This document shows positions 26,115 to 38,350 of a DNA stretch of 64,000 nucleotides, one piece after another. The notes under the pieces were generated by a model that was not told the origin of the DNA, ran no database searches, and was given only the letters and a program-made list of their open reading frames with translations. Position 1 is the first letter of the stretch, and every line of letters begins with the position of its first letter. The translations under genes were made by a program, and so were the position numbers. Origin of the DNA: Diploptera punctata (taxonomy: Eukaryota > Arthropoda > Insecta > Blattodea > Blaberidae); the NCBI GenBank assembly GCA_030220185.1, contig JASPKZ010004202.1:1368001-1432000 (forward strand). The letters run 5' to 3'.

Positions 26115-27857
26115 GTCAGTGGGCATTTTGCACCATTCTGTAAATACTAGTGAATACCCGGCGTGAGCTGTTACGCCTAAATAAGTGAAATATATGTTTT
26201 TATTTTTTGTTGAATTAGTTGAAGGAAAATTACGGGTTACTTAAATTGTATGATATATATTGTGACGAACCAAACATGGCGGTTGCTAAAGTAAATTTTT
26301 AATTTGGGATTTCAGGTAAACCCCAACTTCTAATGAACGGATTTCGCTGATTTTTTGCAATATCTACCTCGATTTATTTTAATAGCATATACTGAGTTTT
26401 GTTGTGAAACATTAAAAATTGCAATCGCTAAAGGAATTTTTAAATTTTATTTTCAGATGAACTTCTACGCCTTATAGTTTCATAGCATAATAGATAGCGA
26501 CTAAACACTCGCCGTACATGAAAACCTATATATTGTTTTGTAAGCCCATGTTTTCCCTTTACAGAGATTTAGGCGCTCTCCCCCTACAGGGAAGAATTTG
26601 AACCATATTAATTTAGTTACACTTGTTTTCGTACAGATGTCATTTTGAGTGGTCCGTGGTCAGCGTTCCGCCTCATACTGACATCTAGGAAACCAAGGTA
26701 GTAGGACGGGAAAATTCGGTAAATTTTGCTTAGAGGCCTTTTCATTCAGGCTTAAGGATTTTTTACGAGCCTGAAAATCTTCAGTCTCGGGACCCACGGC
26801 TTAAAGTCCCTCCCGGAGGACTTGCTCCTTGGATTTTTCCGTCCTAAAAAATCAATCGACCCCGGACGGGTTTGAACTCGGGACCAGAGGCAAGGAGCAT
26901 AACCACTAGTCCACCGCGGCCGATGTATATAAATTTTCATAAAGATCCGTTGAACGGTTTAGAAGTTTATAAATCACTAACATATACACATCCGCTTTTA
27001 TATAACAGATAGCTGATTACCCGGGGTTGCCCGGGAATCTACTTATCCCGATCGTCTTGGCATCAATGAGCTGAAAGACAAAAATGGTTATTATTAGTTA
27101 TCCGTAAAACATAGCGCCTCATGGGTTAGTGATCAGCGTTTCTGACTAGGGTTCATGAGGTCCCGGGTTCGACTCTAGGTCAGACCATAAGAATTTTTCC
27201 ATAAAGGGAATCATTACTGTGGTTGCCCATGGTCTGGAATTTAGGTTAAGTTTAGGTTAAGAACTTCGGTATGCAATGACAACACTATTATAACATCATA
27301 AAAATGTATTTAGTTACTTTTGTCATTACGAACTTCATTAATAGTGTCTTGTCAAATTAAGAGTCTCCTGCTTCATCTGCAGCACCATTTCTGGATATCT
27401 CTCTCCATCTGGAGCTTTCTGGATACCAACTCTTGATTGAAATCGAATGCCTCGTGGAGGTTCTTTGATCTTTGTGAAGAAGTCTCAAGGACTCCTGTCT
27501 GGTGGATTTAGTGCATGTTCTTGTACTTCCCAATTCCACCTTCTAAACAAATTCTACTCAATGTCTTTTTAGGGTGGAATTTATTACTGAATGTGAGAAA
27601 CAGTGAATGTATTCACAAAATATTGCTATTTCCAGACTTTAAATATTACAGATTTATACAAGAAAGACTGTCCAACAACATACTGCAAGATTACAATGGT
27701 CACCACTAGGATCGCTGATTTACAACAGAGTTGTCATTACTTACTGAATGCCCTAGTAAATAAAAATTCGGTCTGCATGTGTTTGTGACTTAAGACATCT
27801 AAACCCTTCAACCGATCGTCATGAAAACTTGTACATACATGTTTTCAAGTACACCGA

Positions 27858-27938
<81 letters not shown>

Positions 27939-30900
27939 GTGTATGAACAATGAATGATGTTGATATTTACAGAAGCTGCACATGTCGGTCTACTGGATCT
28001 GGTCAATTTACGTAATGAAACAAAAGAAGTCGATGTTATTAATAAAACAATTGAGTGGCACATCACTAACAGTTCTGCTGTGAGCAACCAACCACAAACT
28101 AATCTAACAGGTACAGTATTCTGATAAATAACTTATACATTTATGTCTCGTGGATTGTAAAGGGCAGGACATGTGGCACGAACAGGGATGCAAGATAATT
28201 CTTAAGAATGTATTGAATTTGCACCATTGTAACACACACAGACAATTATATATATATATATATATATATATAATAAAAAATGAAAGTTTATTTGTTTGTC
28301 CCTTACAGATTTCTAAACCGCTCAACCGATTCTCCTGAAAATTTGTACATACATGTTTTCAGATGCAGAGAGTGTTTTAGCCGTTATGTATTGTGTTCTA
28401 AAAACCATTGGGTGTAGGAGTTCATCTGAAGTAAAAATTTAAAAAATCGCCCTTGTGATCGCAATTTTCTATGTTTCACAACGAAACTAGGAATATCCTA
28501 TTAGTAGAAACCAAAGATAGTGTTCTCCAAAAATCAAATAAATCCGACTGTTAGAAGTTGGGGTTTACCTAAAATCCAAAATCAAATATTGACTCTAGCA
28601 ACCGCCATGTTTGGTTTTTCGCAATGTTACCATATCATTTAACAAACCCATAATATTTAATTTATTTAGACTTAATAGCGCATGCGATATTAACTATTAT
28701 ATATATATATATATATATACACACACAAACATTCCCTCTATGGCACGTTTAGATTACTTTGTTGTGATGGAGTGGCTTGCGTGTTTAAATGACCCCGAGA
28801 GCTATGGGCGGTAGAATTGTTGCCGATGGTTACCCATGCCGGACAGGTCGAAGGTGATAAGCCACACAAAGGAAAGTACCTTGGTCGAAAGAGTGACGAT
28901 CTTTCACCGTAAAAATACAACCGTCAAGAATCGCGGACATGGGTTCAACTGGGATGAAATTTTCCTGAGGTAAAATAGTCCCCCATTAGATTATCCGGGC
29001 GGGGACTACTTCAGGGAACCCATGGCAAAATCTCAAACACAGAGACATGTTTCTAGGAACGTGGAGTGTTAGGCCGATGAACAGGACATTTGTAAAAGAA
29101 TGGGAAATGAAAGAAGGGCATGGAAACTTCTTGTAGGAAAACCAGAGAGGAAACGACCAAGAATGAGATGGAAAAATAACATTAACCATGATTTGAGGGA
29201 AGTAAATTATACAGGATGATTGGAAAACATTAGCTCAGGATAGGGATGTATGGAGAGCTTATGTCCTTGCGGCCATGAATCTACGGGTTCGATAGTGCCA
29301 GGGAGTTCGTTTATATACACACATTTGCGCCAGAGTCCCTCGTTGTTACTAATACAAAATGGGAAAAAAGTCCACTATTTGTCGATCATTCTACAGAATC
29401 ACAGTGCGCATGCGCTAGTTGTTCTAATGCTTAATGTAGCTTCCGTTAGATGGCTCTGAAATCGGAGTAATCAACTATCGGAAAAAAATTTCCCAAACGT
29501 TTATAAAAAATGGACGTAAACTAACTTGCCATTTCCTAACCTAACAAAACAATTTACATGCATATTATTTAATAAACTATTAACTAATCTTACGTACACT
29601 GACTTGTCCCATCGGAACCTTACAAAATGAAGTTAATTTCTTGAAATATGGCTTGCAATTAATTGCAAATGTTGTTGTTGTTGTTGTTGTTGTTGTTTTC
29701 AAATGCTGGGCCTTGGCAACGAAGTCATTAGCGTTCTTGCCGTGACACCGATTGGAGAGCCATCTAGCGGAAGTTACATTAAGCATTTGAGCGTCTATAG
29801 AACTCAATTAACAATATTCGTGTAATTATACAAATATTTAAAAATCGTAAGGAATGTTTACAGAATAGTTCCAAAATGTCTAAAATAGTACAAAACGTTT
29901 AGGAGGAGTAGAGTGACAAACACACGTACAGAAGAATTATATATATATATCCACCGCTGTGGTCTCGAGGTAGCGTGCTGTCTTGTCACGCAGCGGGCCC
30001 AGGTTCGATCCCCGGTCGGGGCAGTTTTTCTGGGTGAGGTTTTTTTCGCGGTTTTTCTTCGCCTGTAAGACAAATGTCAGAAAAACTTTAAGGCCCAAAC
30101 GGTCCCCGAAATCATATGGCCAACATCATCATCATCATCCTTCACCGGTCTGGAAAGCAACGGGAAGCTACCACACCCACAAATGCTATGATTGCAGGGA
30201 AGGACCTGCCTTCGGGCAGAATTACTATGGATGGATATAAATATTTAAAAATCGTAAGGAATGTTTATAGAATAGTTCCAAAATGTTTAAAACAGTACGG
30301 AACGTTAATCTAAATGGTAAAAGTGTGTAGTGCAACAGTGGAATAAGAATGTTATTTGGAACATTGTAATTGACAAATTGTACACTCAGATTCAACCCAG
30401 GAAGTTATTGTATGTTTGGAATAGGGAACTGGGTTGTCATTTTAACTGCATTTTCTTGAGAGAAATCCTTATATAAAACTGAAATATGTAACACAGCAGG
30501 TACAGAGTTGTAAGCTGTAGCCGTCCAAACCATCCCTTTTAAAGAAAAAAAAAACTTGTCACTGAGCTCTTGCGGATCTGTACTATCTTGTGTGAAAGTG
30601 TCGACTCTCATATTTACTATAAAACTAGTTTGCATGCCGTAAAAGAAAAACTATGTTTTTTTAAATGTATAGTACATAGATTTGGAAAAAGTACTGCTAA
30701 CATCCTCCCTCCTCCATTCTCTAAACAAACAAATGACATTATTATGAGTTTGGCAACATCTACCCCCTGTACGTAGGGGGACACTGGCTTAGCCCATAAG
30801 GTCTGTACTAACTTCCTGGGTTGAATTAGAGTGTAGACCTCAGCAAGAAAAATATTTGAATTGCAATTTTTTTGATTGCGGATGAGCCCATGTAGGACTA

Positions 30901-32416
30901 CGCAAAGTACTTAGAGGCGTTTCCTTTGAACCAAAATTTCTTTCATTCTTTTGCTATGAGCTTGTTTTCTATCATCTGTCCAAGTTGTTCCAGTTTTTTC
31001 TTCGGTTTGTCCTCTTGGTCAACTTGCCACTTATTCACCTTAATTCTAAATATATCTCTGTTTGGGATATCTTCTTTAGTAATTCCTGCCAATTTTAAGT
31101 CCTTTTTGACTTCATCAATCCACTTCATAGTACCCACTGGAGCTTTACTTCTGTTTTCTGAATTCCATTATCTGTTTTGTAAGCCTATTTGAGTCGTTTA
31201 ATATGACCATACAATTTTAACCTTCGTTTTCTAATATCAATTGCAATTTTATTATTACAGGTGTTATCCTGAGCAACGAAACAGATATAGTTCGTGAAAA
31301 AAGGTCACCAAAGAAACACAAAGGACTGTTGAAAGGCATTGTTGGGATGTTTACTGGACACGGTGGGGGTGGGGGTGGAGGTGGGGGCGGGGGTTGTTAC
31401 ACCTGCAATCAACAACCTCAACCATATCCAGTATACGTACCAGCCCCTGCACCACCCCCACAACAGCCCTACTGTGACCCTTGTAACAGACCCAGACCGC
31501 CACCTCCACCACCACCGCAGCCCCGACCACAACCTGTCTACGTTCCAGTACCTGTCTACAAACCAGCTCCTGCCCCACCCCCACAACAGCCCTACTGCGA
31601 CCCTTGTAACAGACCCAGACCTGCACCTCCACCACCACCGCAGCCTCAGCCGTACTGCAACACGTGTGGAGGGGGCAGAGGCAGCTACAGCTATGCATCG
31701 TCATCCAGCACAAGCTACAGTTATACGTAAGTATATATATATATATATAACTATTATTCTACCAGTTATATTATATGGATGCGAAACATGGACTCTTACT
31801 TTAAGTGAGGAAAGGAGATTACAGTTTTTGAGAATAAAGTTCTTAGGACAATTTTTGGATCAAAGAGAGATGAACAGACAGGTGAATGGAGAAGACTACA
31901 TAACAATGAACTACGTGGTCTTTATAGGAAGCCAGATATAATAAGAACAGTTAAGTCTCGTAGACTGCGATGGGCAGGACATGTTGCACGTATGGGGAAT
32001 GAAAGACTTGCATGGAAGCTTCTTCTAGGAAAGCCAGAGGGAAAACGCCCAGTTGGTAGACCAGGAATGAGGTGGGAGAATAACATTAACTATGATTCGA
32101 GGGAAGTAGATTATACAGGGAATGATTGGAAATCATTAGCTCAGGATAGGGATATATGGAGAGCTTATGCCCGCGCGGCCACCATGAACCTACGGGTTCG
32201 ATAGTGCCAGTGAGTAAGTATATATATATATATATATATATATGGTATGATAAGAAAAATAAATGCCTGGACGGGATTCGAACCCGGATCTCTGAGTCTG
32301 TACCTCAGCGTGATATCCATTACACTACCAGGCGAATCCAATGCAAACACTTATTTTTCTTATATATGTATTATTCTCTCCATTATTACTAGATGTCGCG
32401 AGAACACTGTCTTCAC

Positions 32417-32472
<56 letters not shown>

Positions 32473-33874
32473 GCCTTCGGGCAGAATTACTATGGATGGA
32501 TATATAATTGTTGACATAAATACATAAAGAATGGAGGAAGTTCCTAATTATTTGAATCATCTTATGTTGTATTTAGTCTTATTTCCCACAAAATACGATG
32601 TTGCGTAAAATAACAATGTTTCTTTTCTATCTTATACAATTCAGTCACATAGCGGTTAAAAGTAGTACCACGGTTCCGCCAACAGATGGAGTCGGCGGTG
32701 TATTATCTCATGCAAGTTTGTTTGCAGCACAGAGTTTCTCTATGTGTTTGCAGTAGTCCGTCGCTGTCGGTTCTCTATGGTCGCTGTGGCGTAGTCGGTG
32801 GAGTCCCTACCTTCCACTCCGGCGACCCGGGTTCGATTCCTGGCGGGGTAGGGGATTTTAAATCTCCACCCTGGGTCTGGGTGTGTGTGTCCTGTCCTTG
32901 TGTCTAATGAGGATAAGAGAAAGTTATCAATACAGGTGAAACAAAAAAAAAAGGAAAAACAATATAAACGAAAAAAAAAAGTATAACTATAGAACTTAGC
33001 TCGAATTAGTGTAGATCCATCCACGAAGCCGTCTAAGAAACTGTATTTGAAGGATGAGATACAAATTCCAAAGAATGAAGCTGTTGAGGTTGTTCTCATG
33101 AAAGTATTTTTTTGAAAAAATGTAAAGAACTTGTCCAATCCCATCCAATAGACAACGAAAATAACTATGACCAAAATCTATATATTATAAGATATAGTAG
33201 CCATAAAGTTAACAAAAAGGTAAAACAACAAGGAATAAAAAAAATGCCTATGTCCGTCGCCGTGGCGTAGTGGGTAGAGTCCCTCCCTTCCAATCCGGCG
33301 ACCCGGGTTCGATTGCTGGCGGGGTAGGAGATATAGACAGCGATGGGCAGGACATGTTGCACGAATGGGGAATGAAAGACTTGCATGGAAGCTTCTTGTA
33401 GGATAGCCAGAGGGAAAACGCCCATTTGTTAGACCAAGAATGAGGTGGGAGAATAACATTAACTATGATTTGAGGGAAGTAGATTATACAGGGAATGATT
33501 GGAAAGCATTAGCTCAGGATAGGGACGTATGGAGAACTTATGCCCGCGCGGCCATGAGCCTACGGGTTCGATAGTGCCAGTGAGTAAGTAAGTAAGTATA
33601 GTAGCCATAAAAATAATGTTAAAATCCCAATAAAAGTTCTTGTTGAATAAAAAACTGCTAGAATGTGTGTATAACGAAGATTCTCTACTTCAACAGTAAG
33701 GGATTGTATAAGTAACAAAAAAAATGTCTGTCTCACAAGTTGAGGATAGCCTATTTTACTAGGCATGTCAATTTATATATATACTTTTATACTCTTTATT
33801 TGATACTTTGTCTTATTTTGAATGTTAACTGTAATGTATTTCTTTTTACTATTTACAGGGGAAAAAAGAAATGA
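26054..33874 (+). CDS. Gene C: secreted Pro/Gly-rich CxxC protein, about 226 aa, four exons
   Basis: Join 26054-26114, 27973-28110, 31261-31726, 33859-33874, phases 1, 1, 2 as in gene B. The signal peptide is MFIVLLLSLVSVYCA. The propeptide exon has the same four N-glycosylation sequons. Exon 3 carries REKR-SPKKHKG (furin-type), a run of about eleven Gly, CYTC, PVYVPAPAP, CDPC, a Pro/Arg/Val-Tyr linker, CDPC, CNTC and a Ser-Tyr tail; exon 4 gives Thr-Gly-Lys-Lys-Lys-stop. It is shorter than B because it lacks the Pro/Gln repeat. An AATAAA signal is at 34143-34148. Intron 3 holds a LINE insertion about 20 nt after the donor plus SINEs. Function is not recognised. Confidence 0.86.
26149..26560 (+). 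repeat. Dispersed repeat with CCCGGCGTG..GTTACGCC end
   Basis: Shares CGGCGTG, ACGCCTAAATAA, CGAACCAAACATGGCG and GAGTTTCGTTGTGAAACAT-like phrases with 49590-50530 and, reversed, 28440-28640. Confidence 0.6.
26745..26925 (-). repeat. tRNA-derived SINE (family 4), reversed copy
   Basis: On the - strand: CCGCGGTGGACTAGTGGTTA and a box B GAGTTCAAACC, followed by GTCGATTGATTTTTTA. Confidence 0.65.
27113..27265 (+). repeat. tRNA-derived SINE (family 5)
   Basis: Head GGGTTAGTGATCAGCG and box B GGGTTCGACTC, then GGTCTGGAATTTAGGTTAAG; second copy at 37693-37832. Confidence 0.65.
27858..27938. repeat. (ATT)n microsatellite before gene C exon 2
   Basis: About 27 units, ending 35 nt before the exon 2 acceptor. 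Confidence 0.97.
27973..28110 (+). CDS. Gene C exon 2, glycosylated propeptide
   Basis: Acceptor TTTACAG, donor GGTACAGT; 138 nt, phase 1-1, no stop. It begins just after a long (ATT)n tract, so the tract lies at the end of intron 1. Confidence 0.85.
28440..28640 (-). repeat. Dispersed repeat, reversed copy of the 26149 and 49590 family
   Basis: Contains AACCGCCATGTTTGGTTTTTC and GTTTCACAACGAAACT. It lies in intron 2 of gene C, next to short (TA)n tracts at 28243-28271 and 28698-28723. Confidence 0.55.
29075..29305 (+). mobile_element. LINE 3' end (family 1), with deletions
   Basis: It reads MGNERRAWKLLVGKPERKRP-like phrases with a small deletion, then RAMN and GTTCGATAGTGCC. Confidence 0.78.
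29830..30306 (+). repeat. tRNA-derived SINE (family 1), copy c, between 70-bp direct repeats
   Basis: The SINE (29952-30237) lies between direct copies of a 70-nt stretch (29833-29901 and 30238-30306; shared start AAATATTTAAAAATCGTAAG). That is far longer than a normal target duplication. Confidence 0.7.
30383..30833. mobile_element. MITE, Tc1/mariner-like ends, in intron 2 of gene C
   Basis: Same element as 15331-15787, flanked by TA. Flanking sequences differ between B and C, so the two look like separate insertions. Confidence 0.72.
30935..31195 (-). mobile_element. LINE C-terminal fragment (other family)
   Basis: The - strand reads MKWIDEVKKDLKLAGITKED and NRDIFRIKVNKWQ, a LINE tail. 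It ends about 65 nt before gene C exon 3. Confidence 0.6.
31261..31726 (+). CDS. Gene C exon 3, furin site plus Gly/Pro-rich CxxC domain
   Basis: Acceptor TTTTATTATTACAG, donor GTAAGTA. It contains REKRSPKKHKG, an oligo-Gly run, CYTC, CDPC, CDPC and CNTC with poly-Pro linkers. Confidence 0.88.
31747..32212 (+). mobile_element. LINE 3' end (family 1) in intron 3 of gene C
   Basis: Runs from IILPVILYGCETWTLTL to MGNERLAWKLLLGKPEGKRP and NLRVR-stop. It begins 20 nt after the exon 3 donor inside a (TA)n stretch; GTAAGTATATATATA occurs at both edges. Confidence 0.85.
32254..32410 (-). repeat. tRNA-like SINE, one arm of the 12283-12933 type
   Basis: Contains CGGGATTCGAACCCGG (reverse of a box B) and ATATCCATTACACTACCAGG. 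Confidence 0.65.
32419..32470. repeat. (AT)n microsatellite
   Basis: About 26 dinucleotide units followed by a SINE family 1 tail fragment (CTGCCTTCGGGCAGAATTAC). Confidence 0.95.
32780..32900 (+). repeat. tRNA-derived SINE (family 6)
   Basis: Head GTCGCTGTGGCGTAGTCGGT and box B GGGTTCGATTCC; a second copy is at 33252-33330. Confidence 0.65.
33252..33335 (+). repeat. tRNA-derived SINE (family 6), short copy
   Basis: Head GTCGCCGTGGCGTAGTGGGT and GGGTTCGATTGC, cut off by a LINE at 33336. Confidence 0.6.
33336..33596 (+). mobile_element. LINE 3' end (family 1) in intron 3 of gene C
   Basis: Encodes the AGHVARMGNERLAWKLLVG region with one early stop, then GTTCGATAGTGCCAGTGAGT and a (TAAG)n tail. 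Confidence 0.82.
33859..33874 (+). CDS. Gene C terminal micro-exon (Thr-Gly-Lys-Lys-Lys-stop)
   Basis: Acceptor TTTACTATTTACAG; phase 2 joins to the AC of exon 3. The downstream 3' UTR is alignable by eye with that of gene B. Confidence 0.75.
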
Positions 33875-34156
33875 TTTTGCAATCGGCCCATTCAAGAAGC
33901 TGCATTATTCAACGTTGATCAGAGCCACCTGTGCAAATCTGCGACCAAGATTCACAATATCACATTAAGGAGGCTTATACAGTTAGAACCAGGAAACAAT
34001 TTTGAGTTTTTTATTGGGTCAAACAACAAAGTATACATTTCTACACCCTGTTTCATAATTTAATGTAACTTGTATATAGCACGAAATCTGTATTTTGTAT
34101 TTGTTTTTTTGTTGATGGGATAAAAGGCCTTAACTCAGTCAGAATAAATTAAAATT

Positions 34157-34775
34157 TATCATAAGTAATGCCACGAGTGATTTCCAAATTATCTCACGAC
34201 TCACGAAGTGAGGAGTGAATTTATCAAGAGAATTTGGAAATCAAGAGTGACATTTGTTAGGACTATTTAACGAATAAATTTAAGCTGTTTACTCACAAAT
34301 CATTATTTAAATATAGTTATTTTAAAATATTTATATATTTAATGTAAACGGCGATGTTTGAAAACAAATCAGAAATGTGAGGTTATGTTCATTCACTGCT
34401 GCTTCATCATATTATTTATTGCAAAATAAGATCGCAATATTGTAAGAGTGCACCCAAGTGGAGAAATAATGAAACACATCAAACTATATATCATAATCAA
34501 CATTACGGGTTATTCATTTATTTTTTTAGTAAACAACTCAGTAAAATCAAGTAATATTTTCATTATTTACTATATTCAATGTATTTGTTGGAGAAAAATA
34601 ATGCTGTTCAGAACATTAAAAAGGAGGAGCTTCCTTTATTACAAAAGCAGGAGCTGATAAAGAGAAATCGATAAACAGTGAGCTGAAACACGACTGTCAT
34701 TGGTTGTAAAATAACATGCATTGAAACGTGATTGGTCATTGACTAGCATTTGTGGCATGAGTTAAATAGTCATTT
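34157..34775 (+). repeat. Dispersed repeat of about 600 bp (MITE-like), third copy
   Basis: Direct copy of 7436-8035, inserted just after the gene C poly(A) signal. Confidence 0.68.
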
Positions 34776-34782
34776 TAATTAT

Positions 34783-35185
<403 letters not shown>

Positions 35186-35269
35186 GTTTGAGGTACCATA
35201 TTTGACCTAATTCAAAATTCATTCATTCATAGTGTTTTGCTCAAGAGCATATCTTTCACTGCAAACTCA

Positions 35270-37370
35270 GCATTACCGGAGTATTTTACTGTGGAAAGAC
35301 TTATCATGCCATGTTTGCAGCTTTACTAGGGATGTATAGGTGTGGTAGCTTCCCGTTTCTTTCCACACCCCACTTTCTCTTTTGCATCTTAAAATCTTAA
35401 AAGATCTTAAGAAGGTCCCGAGGGGCACCAACTTGGAGGTGAGGAGAGTGGATTTGGCTAAGTTAGACCCTCCGGACTTCACCGAAATTCACTCCAGAGG
35501 TTAAATATCAGTTACATCTGGGTTTCTGACCGGATTAAGGATCCGGAAATCCCAATTAGTCTCAAAATAATGGTCAAAAAATCACTTTACAACGTGTGGT
35601 AATGGTCAAAAAATCACTTTACAACGTGTGGTAATGGTCAAAAAATCACTTTACAACGTGTGGTAGATTTACATGTAATAATGAAACTTTATCTGTCATG
35701 ACTGTTTACTTAGTATTCAACGAGATAAAAATCCAAGCAATGGAAGAGATAAAATGAAAGGAATAAGGAAGGGAGAAGATTGTTGTGTCATACTATTAAA
35801 CTTCCGTTATCTTCTCATCTGAACATAAGTTTCAAAACAAAAGACAATGTTTTCGTTATTTATTTCATTTAATATTTTACATTACAGTTGACAAATAAAT
35901 GAATAACTTCTGAAAAGAAAATTCAGGAAAGAATTCTCTTTTGATTTTAATGATTTTTTTCCTTCAACTCAGATTTTCCACTGGATTTCATGTTTCCGAA
36001 AAAAATCATGCAGATAAATATTTTTTCGAAATACTTTACAACATGTGATGCGAAAAAGTTGTCTAAATTCCAATCATACATCATGCGCATGCGCCAACAG
36101 ACAGCAGTTCACACTATGGAATCACGCGAAGCAGCCAAGATATATACGATATTTGAACTATTTGTCAACGAATCTAAAAGCTAACCTAACGCAAATTAAG
36201 TACTCTAACCTGTGAAAGAATGCAGGCTGATTTTATTTAGTGTTAGTTAATTAGTACAGACTTTATGTTGGCTGCACTGGAACACAGAATATTCGTTAAA
36301 ATCAATATGGCTGCCACGTCTTCAAGTAATTCAATGTCATGAAAATATGTATTGAAATAATCATCAGAAAACGGAAAAAAATCATTGTAAATGGTGGGAA
36401 ATAATTTAAAAATAAAACCCTAAGAATAAAATTTGACAAGTTTATGAAGGAATTAAAGAAGTCGCGTCACAGGTTGTAAAGTCTAGCTTATTATTTATTT
36501 TAATTTGATGGATTTGATGATTCAAAGCTGCTTTTACACACTTCTGGAATTCTGAAACGTCTTAATATAAAGTTTTGATGAGAAACCAATTTCCGGAAAC
36601 GCACTGTTCAGGCGCAATAATAATGGAAAATAATTAATATTTAAATCCTCCTACATCACATCAGTTTCCTATGTGGACAAAGAGTGACGTCCGAAGTCAC
36701 CTAATGTCCTGTAACTTCTGTTTATAATCTCACATGCCATCTGATGTCTCCAAGATACTTGACGTACCTTCAGAATGTACTGGGAAATGAGCCATTTAAC
36801 TTTATTGAGGAAATATGGTTGCACTGAATATATTTTTTTCTGGCCACTCGAAAAAAACCTTGCCTGAGCGTTTAAGGAATCATGGAAAGGTCGAAATAAA
36901 ATTATTCCTTAGCACTTTGTGTTTAAGTCGAAAAAGTACAATTGGATTGGCCATTACTAAATACCCTTTCTCTATTAAAAAAAAATGAGTTAACTACAGA
37001 CGAAATAATCTTACATATAGATTCATAAATATGTCTAAAAGACCTTCCTTCAGCATCCATAAAGAGCCATTTTTCATTTCATTATTAGTTTGATGCTAAA
37101 ATGATTTTATTCCACGATAGAGGACCTTCTAGTAGTGACCTTGCCAATTAGCTAATTGGAGAAAGAGTATTTTAGCAATGGCCAATTAATTTTTGGAAAA
37201 GTCAGTTGATGATGAAAATACATGCTTATATGAATTTCTTAAAGCTAAAGCAGTTTTTGGAGTTTTTCTCTAAATTGGGAATATTTAGAATTAAATTATC
37301 AAATATTTATTGATACTTTGTTTAATACGAATTTTTAACAGCTTTACTTTTTTTGTACATATTAAATATA
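35270..37370. other. Intergenic region without a recognised gene
   Basis: Apart from a SINE family 1 scrap (35310-35370) and three tandem copies of a 32-nt unit (35572-35664; CACTTTACAACGTGTGGT), nothing is identified. ORFs here are short and lack coding character. Confidence 0.5.
35572..35664. repeat. Short tandem repeat, three units of 32 bp
   Basis: AATGGTCAAAAAATCACTTT begins each unit; the copies are essentially identical. Confidence 0.92.
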
Positions 37371-37384
37371 AAGGGAGAACAGCA

Positions 37385-37650
37385 ACAAGGGAACTGTCAC
37401 CCATTACATACCGAAAACTATCTTGAAATTTCTTCCAGAGAAGCGTTATGATGTACCAAGGCCGTGTTCAAAACTATTATCTGTCGCGTTTAACAGCAAG
37501 ACTGTATCAGCGCCACATATCTAATTTATACTATATGGAAATAATGCAGCTCCTGAATTGGTAGATTGGATAACCCTTACTATATGTCATCCGCGCCGCA
37601 ACCCGCCTCACTCCACTACCTTCTTACACAGGCATGGATACCATCTGCTC
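37385..37650 (+). repeat. Dispersed repeat, copy of 13797-14060
   Basis: Starts CAACAAGGGAACTGTCACC and shares GTACCAAGGCCGTGT. Confidence 0.6.
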
Positions 37651-37692
37651 AGTAGAGAAGGTCGCCATTGTCAGTATTCTGACTTCAATATC

Positions 37693-37910
37693 AGCTAGTG
37701 GTCAGCGTTTCTGCCTACAATTCATGGGGTCCCGGCTTCGATTTTCGGTCAAACCATGGGAAATTTTTCTTAAAGGGAATTATTCCTGTGGTTGCACAGG
37801 GTCTGGAATTTAGGTTAAGTTTAGGTTAAGAAATCTCCTGGCGCTTCATTAGCATTTATCATCAATCATATCATCGGGGTAACGTAACTCTGCCTTGCAG
37901 GTGCCCCTAC
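37693..37910 (+). repeat. tRNA-derived SINE (family 5), second copy
   Basis: GTGGTCAGCGTTTCTGCC head, GGTCTGGAATTTAGGTTAAG, then a GGCGCTTCATTAGCATTTAT tail also used by family 2. Confidence 0.65.
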
Positions 37911-38139
37911 CCAAGAAATGCTTGGGGAGAAAGCCAGAAATGTCATAAAAGATAACCTGATGACATTAGAAAAAAAATCTGTGCTTTGCACTTAAAAAGG
38001 TAGATTTTTTTCTTTGGATATTGCCTCGATACATCGCAATTATTGACAGTTCTTTTGTTAAGGGTACAGATATCACAATAAAAAAAAATGATATTTATAG
38101 TACAATTATCAAAAATACAATAGCATATGACATGTTTTA

Positions 38140-38335
38140 AGAATGGAAGATGAGCGATGGCCGAAGCAACTATATGAATGGCATCCGAACAGAAAGAAGA
38201 AAAGAGGGAGACCAAAGTTAACATGGAAGGATAACATGAAGACAGTAATGCAAGCAAGAGGGCTAAGCATCCAAGATGCCCAAGATCGTAGGCTTTGGAG
38301 GTTTGGCACGGGAAGACGGCAGCAGCTGTAAAAAC
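38140..38335 (+). mobile_element. LINE C-terminal fragment (other family)
   Basis: The + strand encodes EDERWPKQLYEWHPNRKKKR, GRPKLTWKDNMKTV and DRRLWRFGTGRR, a LINE tail ending beside the 37-bp minisatellite. Confidence 0.65.
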
Positions 38336-38350
38336 CCGAAGATAGATAGA

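Larger units (their letters stand above)
25745..26115 (+). repeat. Promoter-region duplication shared by genes B and C
   Basis: Nearly identical to 9740-10110, from CAGTGCTTCCC to the gene C exon 1 donor. It marks the 5' edge of the B/C duplication. Confidence 0.75.

Noticed and set aside
36000..36184. 64-codon ORF starting MFPKKIMQINIFS
   Set aside because: AT-rich chance ORF with no start context or conserved feature.
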